From assembly GCA_005217565.1 (NCBI GenBank), contig SJCO01000009.1:1-64000 (forward strand): a stretch of 64,000 bases of DNA, written 5' to 3'. Positions 6,983-15,528 of the stretch are shown one piece after another. The notes beneath the pieces were generated by a model. The model saw only the letters and a list, made by a program, of their open reading frames with translations. It was not told where the DNA came from and did no database searches. The DNA is from Puteibacter caeruleilacunae. Its GTDB lineage: Bacteria; Bacteroidota; Bacteroidia; Bacteroidales; Prolixibacteraceae. Each line of letters starts with the position of its first letter. The first letter of the stretch is position 1. A program made the position numbers and the translations under genes.

Positions 6983-9247
6983 TTAACTACATGATAACAC
7001 AGGCTTTGTATATTCGATTGTCCAATTTCCCTCTGAAAGCTTAAAATACTTGTATTTCTCATTCTCAGGCCTACAGTTTTCATCATATTTACCCCCTTTG
7101 ATGGACCATCGCTCACTACCAACAGGGATTCTGATAATTGCGGCTGAATTCCCGGGAACATCAAGCCTTAAAGTATGCTCATTTCCTTTTACCCCATACT
7201 CCATTGATATCTTGCCTTTTACTGTCGAGAAGCTGCAACATACATCATCGTAATCCAAAGGATCAGGAAACACTTCAAATTCTTTAAAACCAGCTTCAAC
7301 CGGATTAATTCCTGCCAATTTTTTATACATCATAATTAATGGGGCACCACTCCAACCGTGATTATAGGAGCAATTTCCCAGATCAAAAAACTCCCATAAC
7401 GTAGTGATATTCTTATCATTCACCATAGCACTATAACGATCCTTAATCCTCTCTAAAGCCTGATCGGCTTTCCCCATTTTAAACAGTGCATCCAATTGAT
7501 ATTTATCGATGTAAGGACTCGAATGTCTCACTCTTTTCAATAAGCTGGCTATCGTATTATATTTTCCCTCATCAGCAATATCAGCAACGACCATCAAACC
7601 GTTACCTCTATCATCAATTTCATCCTTATAATTAATAGAGCGATATCCTTCGCTAGTCCAATAATTATCATTCACAAAGGTTTTTATACGCTCTCTTGCT
7701 TCTTTTGCACTCTTTGCCTCCTGCACCTCTCCATTCATTTGTGCCATCTCAGCATAAGCATCTAAAGCGATAGAATACCAGCCATGTTCAAGTAATTCTG
7801 CATCAATCTTATCGCCATGATCATACCATCCCCAAAACTCACGCTTTTTCGATTTCAGGTGCCCTTTGTCATCAACTGTCCACAGATTCATATACTTCTT
7901 TACTGATGGATACATCGACAAATAGGTTTCTTCATCACCTGTATAGAGCAGATAATTTTTTAAAGCCACACCAATTACGGCCAACATCTGATGCGGAAGT
8001 TCTCTGTCCCAATTTCCGGCTGGAATAGGAGCAAAAAATGCACCATTTGATTTCTGCCAGTCTCTTAATTCCCGAATACCTTTGGTACTTAGAGCAATTG
8101 CATTATTGTCCATTAGATAGAAACTTTCTTCCATCAGCAATACCATATCGCCCCACCATTGTGCTCGTTCTCTATCCGGACAATCAAAGTAAGTATCTCT
8201 CATATTGATATATAGAGTATTCCTTGCTTTATCTAAAAAACGCATTAAGAACTGGTCGTTAATTGAAAATGTACCATCCAGTTTAGTATCATAACCTGTC
8301 TCTCTATATCCAGCCTCTAGAATCTCAACACCTTCCTCACACTCAAAGATAACAGCATGACCACTCATCCATGGGAGGTGTTCATACTCTTGTATCCCCT
8401 CTTTTGTAACATATTGTCCACGGATAGGAACATCGTTAAGCCAATCATAGTTATCAGACTTAACCGTTATGGTTTTCCCTTCAGCCGCCTTCACCTTCAT
8501 CCAAAAATTAAACTGCATATTATAAGGCAACGACATGGTTACCTGATTACCTTTACGCGCCAACTTGGTTACTTTTTTTAAGCCAAAATCCTTCCATTGA
8601 GGGATAGGTCGCTTTACAAGCTTGTTCCAGGGGGCACATCCTTCTTCACCAAATTCCTTTGCCGATTCCCAGTGCTGATCATCGTAATTGGCATTATACC
8701 ATCCTAAGGTTTCCTTTTGTGCGTTAAATTGAACATTACCTTCTGATAACCGCCAGTTAGCAGCTTTTCCTCCAACTAAATCGCCATAGGCATCACATTT
8801 TCTTATTCTCCATGAAGAATCACTAACCAACCACTCCTCTCCAATTTTAGCATCGAATAAAAAACCAAACTGCTTAGAATCCTTATGAGAAAAACCTTCC
8901 CTTCCGAAATACCAGGCCAGTACAGCAATTGTATTCTCTCCTTTCTTTAAATATTTTCCTAAATTGATTTCATCATAGTACGTATCCTCTGGATTTGGGC
9001 CCCTTTTCACCATTCCTTCGCGCACAACAAGCTCTTCATTAATCCATAGCCAGTACTTACTATCTACAGCAATCTTTGCAACAGCATCTTTACTTTTCTG
9101 GTTTAGTGTAAATGTCTTCCTTATCTGAAACCATTGGTTGGGTTGATGTTTAAAATTGGGGAAGGTTATCCATTGAGCTTCTGATTCTCCTTTTACAGAG
9201 CAAAGATAGATTAAGCTCATGGCTATTATACAAATTAGTTTTTTCAT
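6983..9247 (-). CDS. GH78-like alpha-L-rhamnosidase family protein
   Basis: The 754-residue protein has a Sec signal peptide (MKKLICIIAMSLIYLCSVKG). Residues ~20-215 are a beta-sandwich with the rhamnosidase N-terminal pattern (WITFPN, FTLNQ, WLWINEELV, GENTIAVLAWYFG). The (alpha/alpha)6 catalytic domain follows, with the family motif DTYFDCPDRERAQWWGD, whose acidic residues include the expected general acid, and WGWYDHGD, WEFFDLGNCSYNHGWSGAP further on. A C-terminal beta domain closes it. The family removes alpha-L-rhamnose from glycans, but Bacteroidota members vary, so the exact sugar is uncertain. The gene lies 12 bp behind the GH20-fusion gene and shares its promoter. Confidence 0.85.
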   Translation of the reverse strand: MKKLICIIAMSLIYLCSVKGESEAQWITFPNFKHQPNQWFQIRKTFTLNQKSKDAVAKIAVDSKYWLWINEELVVREGMVKRGPNPEDTYYDEINLGKYLKKGENTIAVLAWYFGREGFSHKDSKQFGFLFDAKIGEEWLVSDSSWRIRKCDAYGDLVGGKAANWRLSEGNVQFNAQKETLGWYNANYDDQHWESAKEFGEEGCAPWNKLVKRPIPQWKDFGLKKVTKLARKGNQVTMSLPYNMQFNFWMKVKAAEGKTITVKSDNYDWLNDVPIRGQYVTKEGIQEYEHLPWMSGHAVIFECEEGVEILEAGYRETGYDTKLDGTFSINDQFLMRFLDKARNTLYINMRDTYFDCPDRERAQWWGDMVLLMEESFYLMDNNAIALSTKGIRELRDWQKSNGAFFAPIPAGNWDRELPHQMLAVIGVALKNYLLYTGDEETYLSMYPSVKKYMNLWTVDDKGHLKSKKREFWGWYDHGDKIDAELLEHGWYSIALDAYAEMAQMNGEVQEAKSAKEARERIKTFVNDNYWTSEGYRSINYKDEIDDRGNGLMVVADIADEGKYNTIASLLKRVRHSSPYIDKYQLDALFKMGKADQALERIKDRYSAMVNDKNITTLWEFFDLGNCSYNHGWSGAPLIMMYKKLAGINPVEAGFKEFEVFPDPLDYDDVCCSFSTVKGKISMEYGVKGNEHTLRLDVPGNSAAIIRIPVGSERWSIKGGKYDENCRPENEKYKYFKLSEGNWTIEYTKPVLSCS

Positions 9248-9259
9248 TAGATCTAGTAA

Positions 9260-12200
9260 TTATTGGTTATCACTATTAAAAAGCAGCTCATTTACTTTTT
9301 CTACATACATTGATTCAAACAAAAATATCCAATCACTGTTTACCGTACGATTGGCATTGTGTGAATGATGATTCTGCGAAAGCTTATATCCCAAGCCTTT
9401 ATGTAAATGGCGAGTATGCGCGTAAACATCTGCTAAATTAGAACGAAGCAACAGGTACCTCTTAAGCAACTCGCTTAGTTTAGATTTATTAGCTGAATCT
9501 GGTGCTTTATCATATCGTTCCAGTGCCAGCAATAACTGCGAAGTAAAAATCTGATATTCATTAATAGCATAAAAAAATTGAAGTGTATAACGATTACGAA
9601 CAGCTGTCTTCTGCATTCTTTCCAGTTGATCTTTTATGCTGCTATAGCGTTGTATTTCTTGTCTTGCCAATTTTAACTGACTACGGTATTTATTGCTCCA
9701 CTCCCCTGGATTTGCCTCGTCAGGCACATCAATATGTTTAAATCTACCATGATTTTCCCACATATGAATACGCACGCCTTCAGCCAACAATGCCTGTTCC
9801 CAAAACTGCATTCCATCACCCAATTCATCTTGAAATGCATATTTTGAAGCATTACATCCAAACTCACGTAAACGGTATACTTTATTGAACTCTTCTTCAG
9901 TACGTTTATCCACACTCCATCCATATTCTGCCTGTGCAATATATCCTCTCCAATGCGTCTCAATATGCGGTGAAGCATCATCCCAAGCAGTACATACAAT
10001 ACCTTCAAGTTTTTTTTCTTTCGTTAACTTTGAGAACTCAGAAATATAGGCTACTCGTCCGTGATGGCGAGGCATCATATTCTCTGTACACTGTGCAGCT
10101 GTAGCTGCCATCACCTTCAATCCACTTTTTTCATACCAGTCAAGTGCCTTGATATTACCCACTATACCTGGAGATTCATAATTCCATCGCATATAAATGC
10201 AATCTTTTGGAAAGCGCTCAATTTCTTTCGACAATTTTCCTTCTCCTTTATTCCACATAGCAATGGCTTGTTCCTCCGGCAATTTATCATCATAGGTTGC
10301 CCTATATGAACCAACCAGCTTAAACACCATATCATCCCAAAATATTGGAGTACGACCTTGCTTTTTTATGAACTCACATACTTTAGCCAACCATTCCAAC
10401 TGTAACTGCAATGACGTTTTCCCCGATTGCTTACATAGCGCACAATTACCAAGACCCCCAACTTCATCACCTCCTATATGTACATATTTTCCATGTGGAG
10501 TAGCACGAATAGCATCTTCATACAGAGCGAATTGCATCTCATAAGTCTTGTCATTACTCGGACAGCAGGTCCAGTCGGAGTTTTTATCTTCTCTTATATC
10601 ATAGAACTCCTCATGTTTCAAAATGAAATCGGCATGCCCCAGTCCCTGAACTAATGGAGAGATCTCAATATTCCGTTCTTTTGCATAATTACTAATAGCG
10701 ATCCACTCATCAATTGATATCGACTGCATAGCACCAACAGTCGGCATCTGCTCATAGCCAATCTTATCTTCCAACTCTACAATAATCCCATTAATTTTAT
10801 AACGTGCCAATCGATCAATATAATCATAATAGTAGTTGGTATGATCAAGATGATGTTTCAAATCCAGGTGGACAGCCCGAAAGTCAATATCTGGATAATC
10901 GGTTATTTTGCAACATGGAATTAAACGGTCCTGTTCTTTTGCATCTTCCAGTAACTGATTCAATGTTTGTCCTCCATAGAACAATCCTGCAGTACTACGC
11001 GCATAAATAGTAATTGCATTATTCTGAATAGTTAGTTGATAGGCTTCTTTGTGATTGGGTATATCAGCATTTGGATCTAACGAAAAAGAAACAACCACAC
11101 CTTTCCTGGGTGAGTCGAAAGGTAAATCAGCTAGTTGGGTCCCCAAAACAGGCAATTCACAGTCCTTTGTATCAATACGCACAATATTCTCAACTTTAAT
11201 TCCCCTTCCCTCCTTTAGTTGAATTGATTTTGGTGAAGGTAAGATATTGATGTCAATAAACTTTTCTGAACTTTGCTCAGCCTCTTTAACGTATTTCTCC
11301 AGGCATTGCCCATACTCATGAATAGTATTATCAACCTTATTCTCTCCATATTGTTGTCGATAATCAGCATTAATCCAGGCACCAAAACATGTAACAGATT
11401 TGACACCAAAACTAGTATACTGCTCAACATCACGATCGCAGTATTCTTTTTTCCATGGGATTTCAATCAAATTATCTTTCTTCCATCGTGAAAACATAGA
11501 TACATCAAGCCAATACTCCAAAATATGGGCTGTTTCAGCAGGAAAGACCTCCAGGTTTTCTTTTATATTGTTGATATGTCTCTCTTCCAGAGGCTTTGAA
11601 TAATCCCTCCCAATTGGAGCATATTCAAGAAATATCCCCTCCTTAGGTTTTACTTTCTTTGGAGCCTTTAACGACGTAGTTAAATACGCCAAGTGTGCCA
11701 ATGTTGCCTCAGGATCAATCTTCCGTAAAATCTCTAGTAATCGGTTCTCGTACATCAGTGCCAATTCACTTTGAGAATATTTCCTACATTTTTCACAATG
11801 ACAAAAAGCATGCTCTACATCATCGGTCCAAAAGAAATAGCGATGTGTGGTTGGTTTGAGCCATTTACACACTTTCTTTAGATGCTTTTCTATTTCCTTG
11901 TACGCCCCCTCTGAATGAAAACACATATTATACTTCGACTGACGCACTCCTTCTGAATCAATGCGAAAATATTCCGGATGCTTGTCAAAAAGATCCCGCG
12001 GAAGAATATCCTGTAAAACATGAAGTTCAAACTCAATGTCGATATTCTCCTTCTTACACAACTGTTGTAGTAACTGCCCATCTTTACTTTCAAGATAATC
12101 CTTTAATTTCGGCAAAGTTTCAAACCTAGTGTCGGTATGTATACCTAATAAATTAAGCTTTGCCGCTTTTAGTTGCGACACCCAATACCTAGCTCCCAGC

Positions 12201-12346
12201 GACGATAAATCACTTGGGTAAACCACCACTCCTCGATAGGCCTTCTTTTGTACTGATTCTAATTCGGCACATTTCGCTTCGTTTGTTGTAGTGAATACTG
12301 TTAATACAATTAGTAGCAAAACAGCTACTTGTTTCCAATGAATCAT
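9260..12346 (-). CDS. Fusion of a DUF4838-like barrel domain and a GH20-type hexosaminidase-like enzyme
   Basis: This 1028-residue secreted protein (signal peptide to about residue 27) has two enzyme-like halves. Residues ~38-355 form a barrel-type domain with a CHCEKC cluster (182-187) like that of DUF4838 proteins. From 366 a GH20 N-domain begins (ILPSPKSIQLKEG, AYQLTIQNN, GLFYGGQTLNQLL), followed by the GH20 catalytic barrel (DFRAVHLDLK, LGHADFILKHEEF). HIGGDEV at 623-629 holds the Asp627-Glu628 pair expected of substrate-assisted beta-N-acetylhexosaminidases. About 200 helical residues follow. It likely acts on an N-acetylhexosamine-containing glycan; the role of the first half is unknown. 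It is the first gene of the operon with the GH78-like enzyme, behind the 12450-12478 operator. Confidence 0.82.
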   Translation of the reverse strand: MIHWKQVAVLLLIVLTVFTTTNEAKCAELESVQKKAYRGVVVYPSDLSSLGARYWVSQLKAAKLNLLGIHTDTRFETLPKLKDYLESKDGQLLQQLCKKENIDIEFELHVLQDILPRDLFDKHPEYFRIDSEGVRQSKYNMCFHSEGAYKEIEKHLKKVCKWLKPTTHRYFFWTDDVEHAFCHCEKCRKYSQSELALMYENRLLEILRKIDPEATLAHLAYLTTSLKAPKKVKPKEGIFLEYAPIGRDYSKPLEERHINNIKENLEVFPAETAHILEYWLDVSMFSRWKKDNLIEIPWKKEYCDRDVEQYTSFGVKSVTCFGAWINADYRQQYGENKVDNTIHEYGQCLEKYVKEAEQSSEKFIDINILPSPKSIQLKEGRGIKVENIVRIDTKDCELPVLGTQLADLPFDSPRKGVVVSFSLDPNADIPNHKEAYQLTIQNNAITIYARSTAGLFYGGQTLNQLLEDAKEQDRLIPCCKITDYPDIDFRAVHLDLKHHLDHTNYYYDYIDRLARYKINGIIVELEDKIGYEQMPTVGAMQSISIDEWIAISNYAKERNIEISPLVQGLGHADFILKHEEFYDIREDKNSDWTCCPSNDKTYEMQFALYEDAIRATPHGKYVHIGGDEVGGLGNCALCKQSGKTSLQLQLEWLAKVCEFIKKQGRTPIFWDDMVFKLVGSYRATYDDKLPEEQAIAMWNKGEGKLSKEIERFPKDCIYMRWNYESPGIVGNIKALDWYEKSGLKVMAATAAQCTENMMPRHHGRVAYISEFSKLTKEKKLEGIVCTAWDDASPHIETHWRGYIAQAEYGWSVDKRTEEEFNKVYRLREFGCNASKYAFQDELGDGMQFWEQALLAEGVRIHMWENHGRFKHIDVPDEANPGEWSNKYRSQLKLARQEIQRYSSIKDQLERMQKTAVRNRYTLQFFYAINEYQIFTSQLLLALERYDKAPDSANKSKLSELLKRYLLLRSNLADVYAHTRHLHKGLGYKLSQNHHSHNANRTVNSDWIFLFESMYVEKVNELLFNSDNQ

Positions 12347-12412
12347 TTTAGTTAATTTTTGAGATAATGTAAATTCCTTGATTATAGTTTTAGTATCTTA
12401 TTTTTTGTGTTC

Positions 12413-12420
12413 TAAAATTA
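12413..12420 (-). promoter_or_regulatory. -7 element of the GH20/GH78 operon promoter
   Basis: On the minus strand TAATTTTA resembles TAnnTTTG and lies about 20 bp after a TTGTG element that abuts the TGTCAAAA operator. This arrangement fits an activator bound next to the -33 element. Confidence 0.4.
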
Positions 12421-12449
12421 GAATCACTGCTCTCCCTCCACAATGCACA

Positions 12450-12478
12450 TTTTGACAATTAAAATATCCTTTTTGACA
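12450..12478 (-). promoter_or_regulatory. Two-site direct-repeat operator (21 bp period)
   Basis: On the minus strand TGTCAAAA occurs twice, at 12478-12471 and 12457-12450, exactly 21 bp apart; the proximal copy is followed by TGTGCATTGT. The same arrangement occurs at 32808-32836 upstream of the ECF sigma gene. A 21 bp spacing places the sites on one face of the helix, as with AraC-type activators. The cognate regulator is not evident in this window. Confidence 0.65.
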
Positions 12479-12480
12479 GG

Positions 12481-12938
12481 GATTTGCATGATTTAGTTAC
12501 CGTTAAGGCGAACGGTGCCTTCAGCCTGTTTTAGTAGCCTTATTAAGGGCGGATTTTTCTTGAACTATTTTATAAAAGTAAGAGAACAAATCTAACATTA
12601 CAATACTGTTTTTTTGCTAACTTCATCATCAAGGTAATCAGCTATCGTTCATTAGAAATTGCATCTCCGTAAGATGTATTGTTTTATTTAAATGCTACAT
12701 GAATAGCACAAATACCGAAAATGTAAGCTAAATCTCTACCGTCTGATAGTGAGAAAAGTCCCGATATGTGGCGGTTAATATCCCCTTACTTCTTCTTTAT
12801 ATTTATTTCCAAAATAATATCACGCGATTAACAAATTTGAATGAAACTTTACTCAAATTTGTAAGATATCCTCCAGCTAGGAGGTATTTTTGGTCAAAGT
12901 GGCCCGCTAAAAAGTATAAAATAGCATTAAAAACAAAA
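12481..12938. other. Intergenic stretch without a recognisable gene
   Basis: No convincing gene is present. It contains a 6 bp inverted repeat (12499-12504 with 12511-12516), a small hairpin (12870-12884) and GGTCAAAGTGGCCCGC at 12892-12907, which recalls the repeated ends of IS21-type elements but is too short to call. Confidence 0.4.
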
Positions 12939-12962
12939 GGGCACAAGCAATTACCTGTACCC
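12939..12962 (-). terminator. Intrinsic terminator behind the DUF4838 gene
   Basis: GGGCACA (12939-12945) pairs with TGTACCC (12956-12962), allowing one G-T pair, around a 10-base loop. On the minus strand it is followed by TTTTGTTTTT. It separates the DUF4838 gene from the GH20/GH78 operon. Confidence 0.75.
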
Positions 12963-13030
12963 CTTGATCTGTAATTTTTTCAATAAAAGCAATTTATGAG
13001 TTTTTAAACACCAACAAACTTCTTTTTCTT

Positions 13031-15124
13031 CTACTTTTCTTTCTTCATAAAAACTTTCAGCTTTGCGCCTTCAGGTCCCAATACTTTTATGCGTACTTCA
13101 TACTTGCCCATGTCAAAGAAGTTCGATAAGGATATTAGTGCATTATCATATCCAATAACACTTTTTCCAACAACTCGACCATCCTCTAAAAGGTCAGCTG
13201 TAATTAGTTTGCATTTTTGCAAACCTGCATCAATAGTAATCTTCCACTTACCGGAACCTTTAACATATTGACCAACATGAAATTTAAAGATATTTTCACT
13301 ACTTGTCCGAAGATGGAATTCTGCCATCGGTTTATCTTTTTTAGTAGCAATATTCTTGGGCATCCATCCCATTCGCCAGTTCAAATACTGATCCTGTATT
13401 GAAGCTCCATCTTGTTGTTCGGTATGCAATTTTGCAAATGAAATAAGTTCCTTAAAATTTTCGTCAGTACTATTTACCACATAAGTTGATTGAAGTATCA
13501 TATTCTCCAGATAGAACGCAATGTGTTGCACGCGTTTATTGATTATCTCATCTGAGATCCCATTTCTCAACATCTCCACCTCTTTGTAAACCTCTCCACT
13601 TCTCTGCTGAAGTTTCTTGCACCTTTCAATTACACTCTTACGATCCCTGCTGGTAGTATCAAAATAGCCCCCCTCCTGCACATAATATAAGATCTTCTCA
13701 AAGATTGAATAAACCTTATCAGCATAATTGCCATAATAGATATCGCAGTAATTTTTGAGCAAAGATTTGGTATCCACTTTATCATCCCAAAGTGTTCTTC
13801 CAAAGAAATAATAATTAAAAGAACCTCGCCACCAAGTCTGCAAACCCAAGTACAACGAAGCAGCCCCTCTGAATCCATTTACAGCCAGATAATTTGCTTT
13901 TTCAATAGCATCATCCGGGCGCAGCCATACCATTCCACGGGCCCGCCAATGATCTGCCATATAATACTCAAACTTACATACTCCTTCAGCATGTGCTGCT
14001 GCTTTTATCCAGTCTTTCTCCAACTGTGTGCGCACTCCCAAATCTGGGCAATACAAAATATTAACATTGCTACTGAGCGGTTTCTGGGGAACAACAAAAG
14101 TTGCATCTTTATACGACAGATACTCTACTATTTTTTCTGGGTGGACCTTTTTAATATCTTCCGCCAAAGTATTTATTGCATTAACTACCGTCTCGGGATC
14201 CTGACATTCCTTACAGGAACAATAACCTCCACCATCTAATGGCCAAGTACCAACAATATCCACCCAAGGCTTATCTTCCAACCACTCAATAAGTTTTGCT
14301 GAATAATATTTCATTGCAGCCTTGTTGCTATAACAAATCTGTCCTTTTGTTCTCTTTCCATTAATCTCAGCAAACCACTCAGGATGCTCTTTAAACAACT
14401 TATCTTTATCAAGATAACAATGCGTATTGTGTTCTCCCATGTTAATTATAAAGTCGCGTTTAAGCAACTCTGGCAGCAATACTTTTTCGGTCTTCCCCGT
14501 AAAAAACACCTCCTGTGCAAGACCTGCTGCTCCAGCTGGACGATCTTGAGATAACAGCACATAGTTATATCGCTGTTTTGCCATCCAGTCAATCACCCTT
14601 CCGGTAATCTCGATTTGATCATCTCTTACTCCATAAAGTGCAATACCGCGCCACTCAACACGCGGATTAATGAGTTCATTGCAAAGATTAACTTGTTTAA
14701 TCTCGGGTACAATTTCTTGTGCAGGATCAGGATAAAAAAAAGCGCATCCCTGCCGCTCAAGAAAGTCATACACTCCGTAGAGCAAACCTCGTCCCATAGT
14801 TGCAGAAATGGTTATTCCATTTTCATCAACCTTTAGTCGATAACCATCCCACTTTATACCGGCCGATTTTTTAAGCAACTGCAATTGAATAGAATGATTT
14901 CCATTTCGTTTAACTTTTCCTTTCTTAATTTCGAGACTTTGATCAGTCATCTGTTTCCAATAGGAAGCCAGTTCTTCAGCAGCAAAGAGAGCTGTTTGAT
15001 CTTTAGTGTCTACTACAATTGTCTTTATCCTTGAAGTGCTCAAGGATTGATACTTTTCGGCCATTGTTACACTTCCTATCAAAAGAAGTACCAACAAAAC
15101 CAACAGTTTTCTGTTTTCCATCAT
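13031..15124 (-). CDS. DUF4838-family secreted glycan-active protein
   Basis: The 697-residue product has a signal peptide (KLLVLLVLLLIGSVTMA). Residues ~25-150 look like the small alpha/beta domain found ahead of glucuronidase- and hexosaminidase-type barrels (AAEELASYWKQMT, GLLYGVYDFLERQGCAFFYP). The middle barrel is of the DUF4838 type, with GEHNTHCYL and the cysteine cluster CSCKEC, probably a metal or structural site. A C-terminal beta domain follows from about residue 590. The catalytic activity of the family is not established to my knowledge; its members sit in Bacteroidota glycan loci. The gene forms its own unit, bounded downstream by a terminator. The same cysteine-rich barrel theme recurs in the first half of the GH20 fusion protein. 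Confidence 0.75.
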   Translation of the reverse strand: MMENRKLLVLLVLLLIGSVTMAEKYQSLSTSRIKTIVVDTKDQTALFAAEELASYWKQMTDQSLEIKKGKVKRNGNHSIQLQLLKKSAGIKWDGYRLKVDENGITISATMGRGLLYGVYDFLERQGCAFFYPDPAQEIVPEIKQVNLCNELINPRVEWRGIALYGVRDDQIEITGRVIDWMAKQRYNYVLLSQDRPAGAAGLAQEVFFTGKTEKVLLPELLKRDFIINMGEHNTHCYLDKDKLFKEHPEWFAEINGKRTKGQICYSNKAAMKYYSAKLIEWLEDKPWVDIVGTWPLDGGGYCSCKECQDPETVVNAINTLAEDIKKVHPEKIVEYLSYKDATFVVPQKPLSSNVNILYCPDLGVRTQLEKDWIKAAAHAEGVCKFEYYMADHWRARGMVWLRPDDAIEKANYLAVNGFRGAASLYLGLQTWWRGSFNYYFFGRTLWDDKVDTKSLLKNYCDIYYGNYADKVYSIFEKILYYVQEGGYFDTTSRDRKSVIERCKKLQQRSGEVYKEVEMLRNGISDEIINKRVQHIAFYLENMILQSTYVVNSTDENFKELISFAKLHTEQQDGASIQDQYLNWRMGWMPKNIATKKDKPMAEFHLRTSSENIFKFHVGQYVKGSGKWKITIDAGLQKCKLITADLLEDGRVVGKSVIGYDNALISLSNFFDMGKYEVRIKVLGPEGAKLKVFMKKEK

Positions 15125-15348
15125 GTTTAGTTAATAAGTACAATTAATACGGTAAATGAACAGATCAATCAAATACGATGTCTGTTCGGAAATGTCTTTT
15201 ACAAGTCAATAGCAAGCAAAAAACAGAGAGAATAATTTAATACTAATCTGGTTCAACCAAAATAACACTTATTATCTGATATACGCAATAAAAAAATCAT
15301 AAGTGCACAACTAAATCTTGGATAAAGAAGAGTACTCCTCCAGCGTTT

Positions 15349-15420
15349 GCCTGAACCCGAATAACTCACTGAAGAAGTGAGTTTGTTCCCTAAAAATTGC
15401 TGAAATATCAGTATTTACAT
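15349..15420. repeat. Interspersed repeat, copy 1
   Basis: This stretch aligns with 23479-23555: both start with GCCTGAA, contain a small hairpin (here CTCAC/GTGAG at 15365-15381), then GAGTTTGyTCCCTAAA, a stretch matching ATTryTGAAraATCAGyATTT, and end in ATTCTC-like sequence. It lies in the 15125-15432 gap behind the dehalogenase operon. No transposase gene accompanies it. Confidence 0.55.
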
Positions 15421-15432
15421 TACTCTCTATGT

Positions 15433-15528
15433 TTATATGAAATTTTGCGCCACAAAAGCAATAATCACTCCTAACATGACTATATAAAGGGTAAGCATTA
15501 GTAACTCTGATCCTTTGTTCTTATTCAT
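15433..15528 (-). CDS. 31-residue single-helix membrane peptide at the end of the rdh-like operon
   Basis: The ATG at 15528 overlaps the stop of the rdhC-like gene (ATGAATAA), so translation is coupled. The peptide has a charged start (MNKNKGSE) and one hydrophobic helix (LLMLTLYIVMLGVIIAFVAQ). It is similar in size to small subunits of membrane redox complexes. The function is unknown; a helper of the flavin/iron-sulfur membrane protein is a reasonable guess. Confidence 0.5.
   Translation of the reverse strand: MNKNKGSELLMLTLYIVMLGVIIAFVAQNFI

Noticed and set aside
12892-12907. GGTCAAAGTGGCCCGC as an IS21-type end
   Set aside because: Only 16 bases resemble such ends; no second end and no istA/istB remnant were found.
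12768-12974. 68-codon plus-strand open frame in the 12.3-13.0 kb gap
   Set aside because: It overlaps the terminator of the DUF4838 gene and a hairpin, and its composition is not protein-like.
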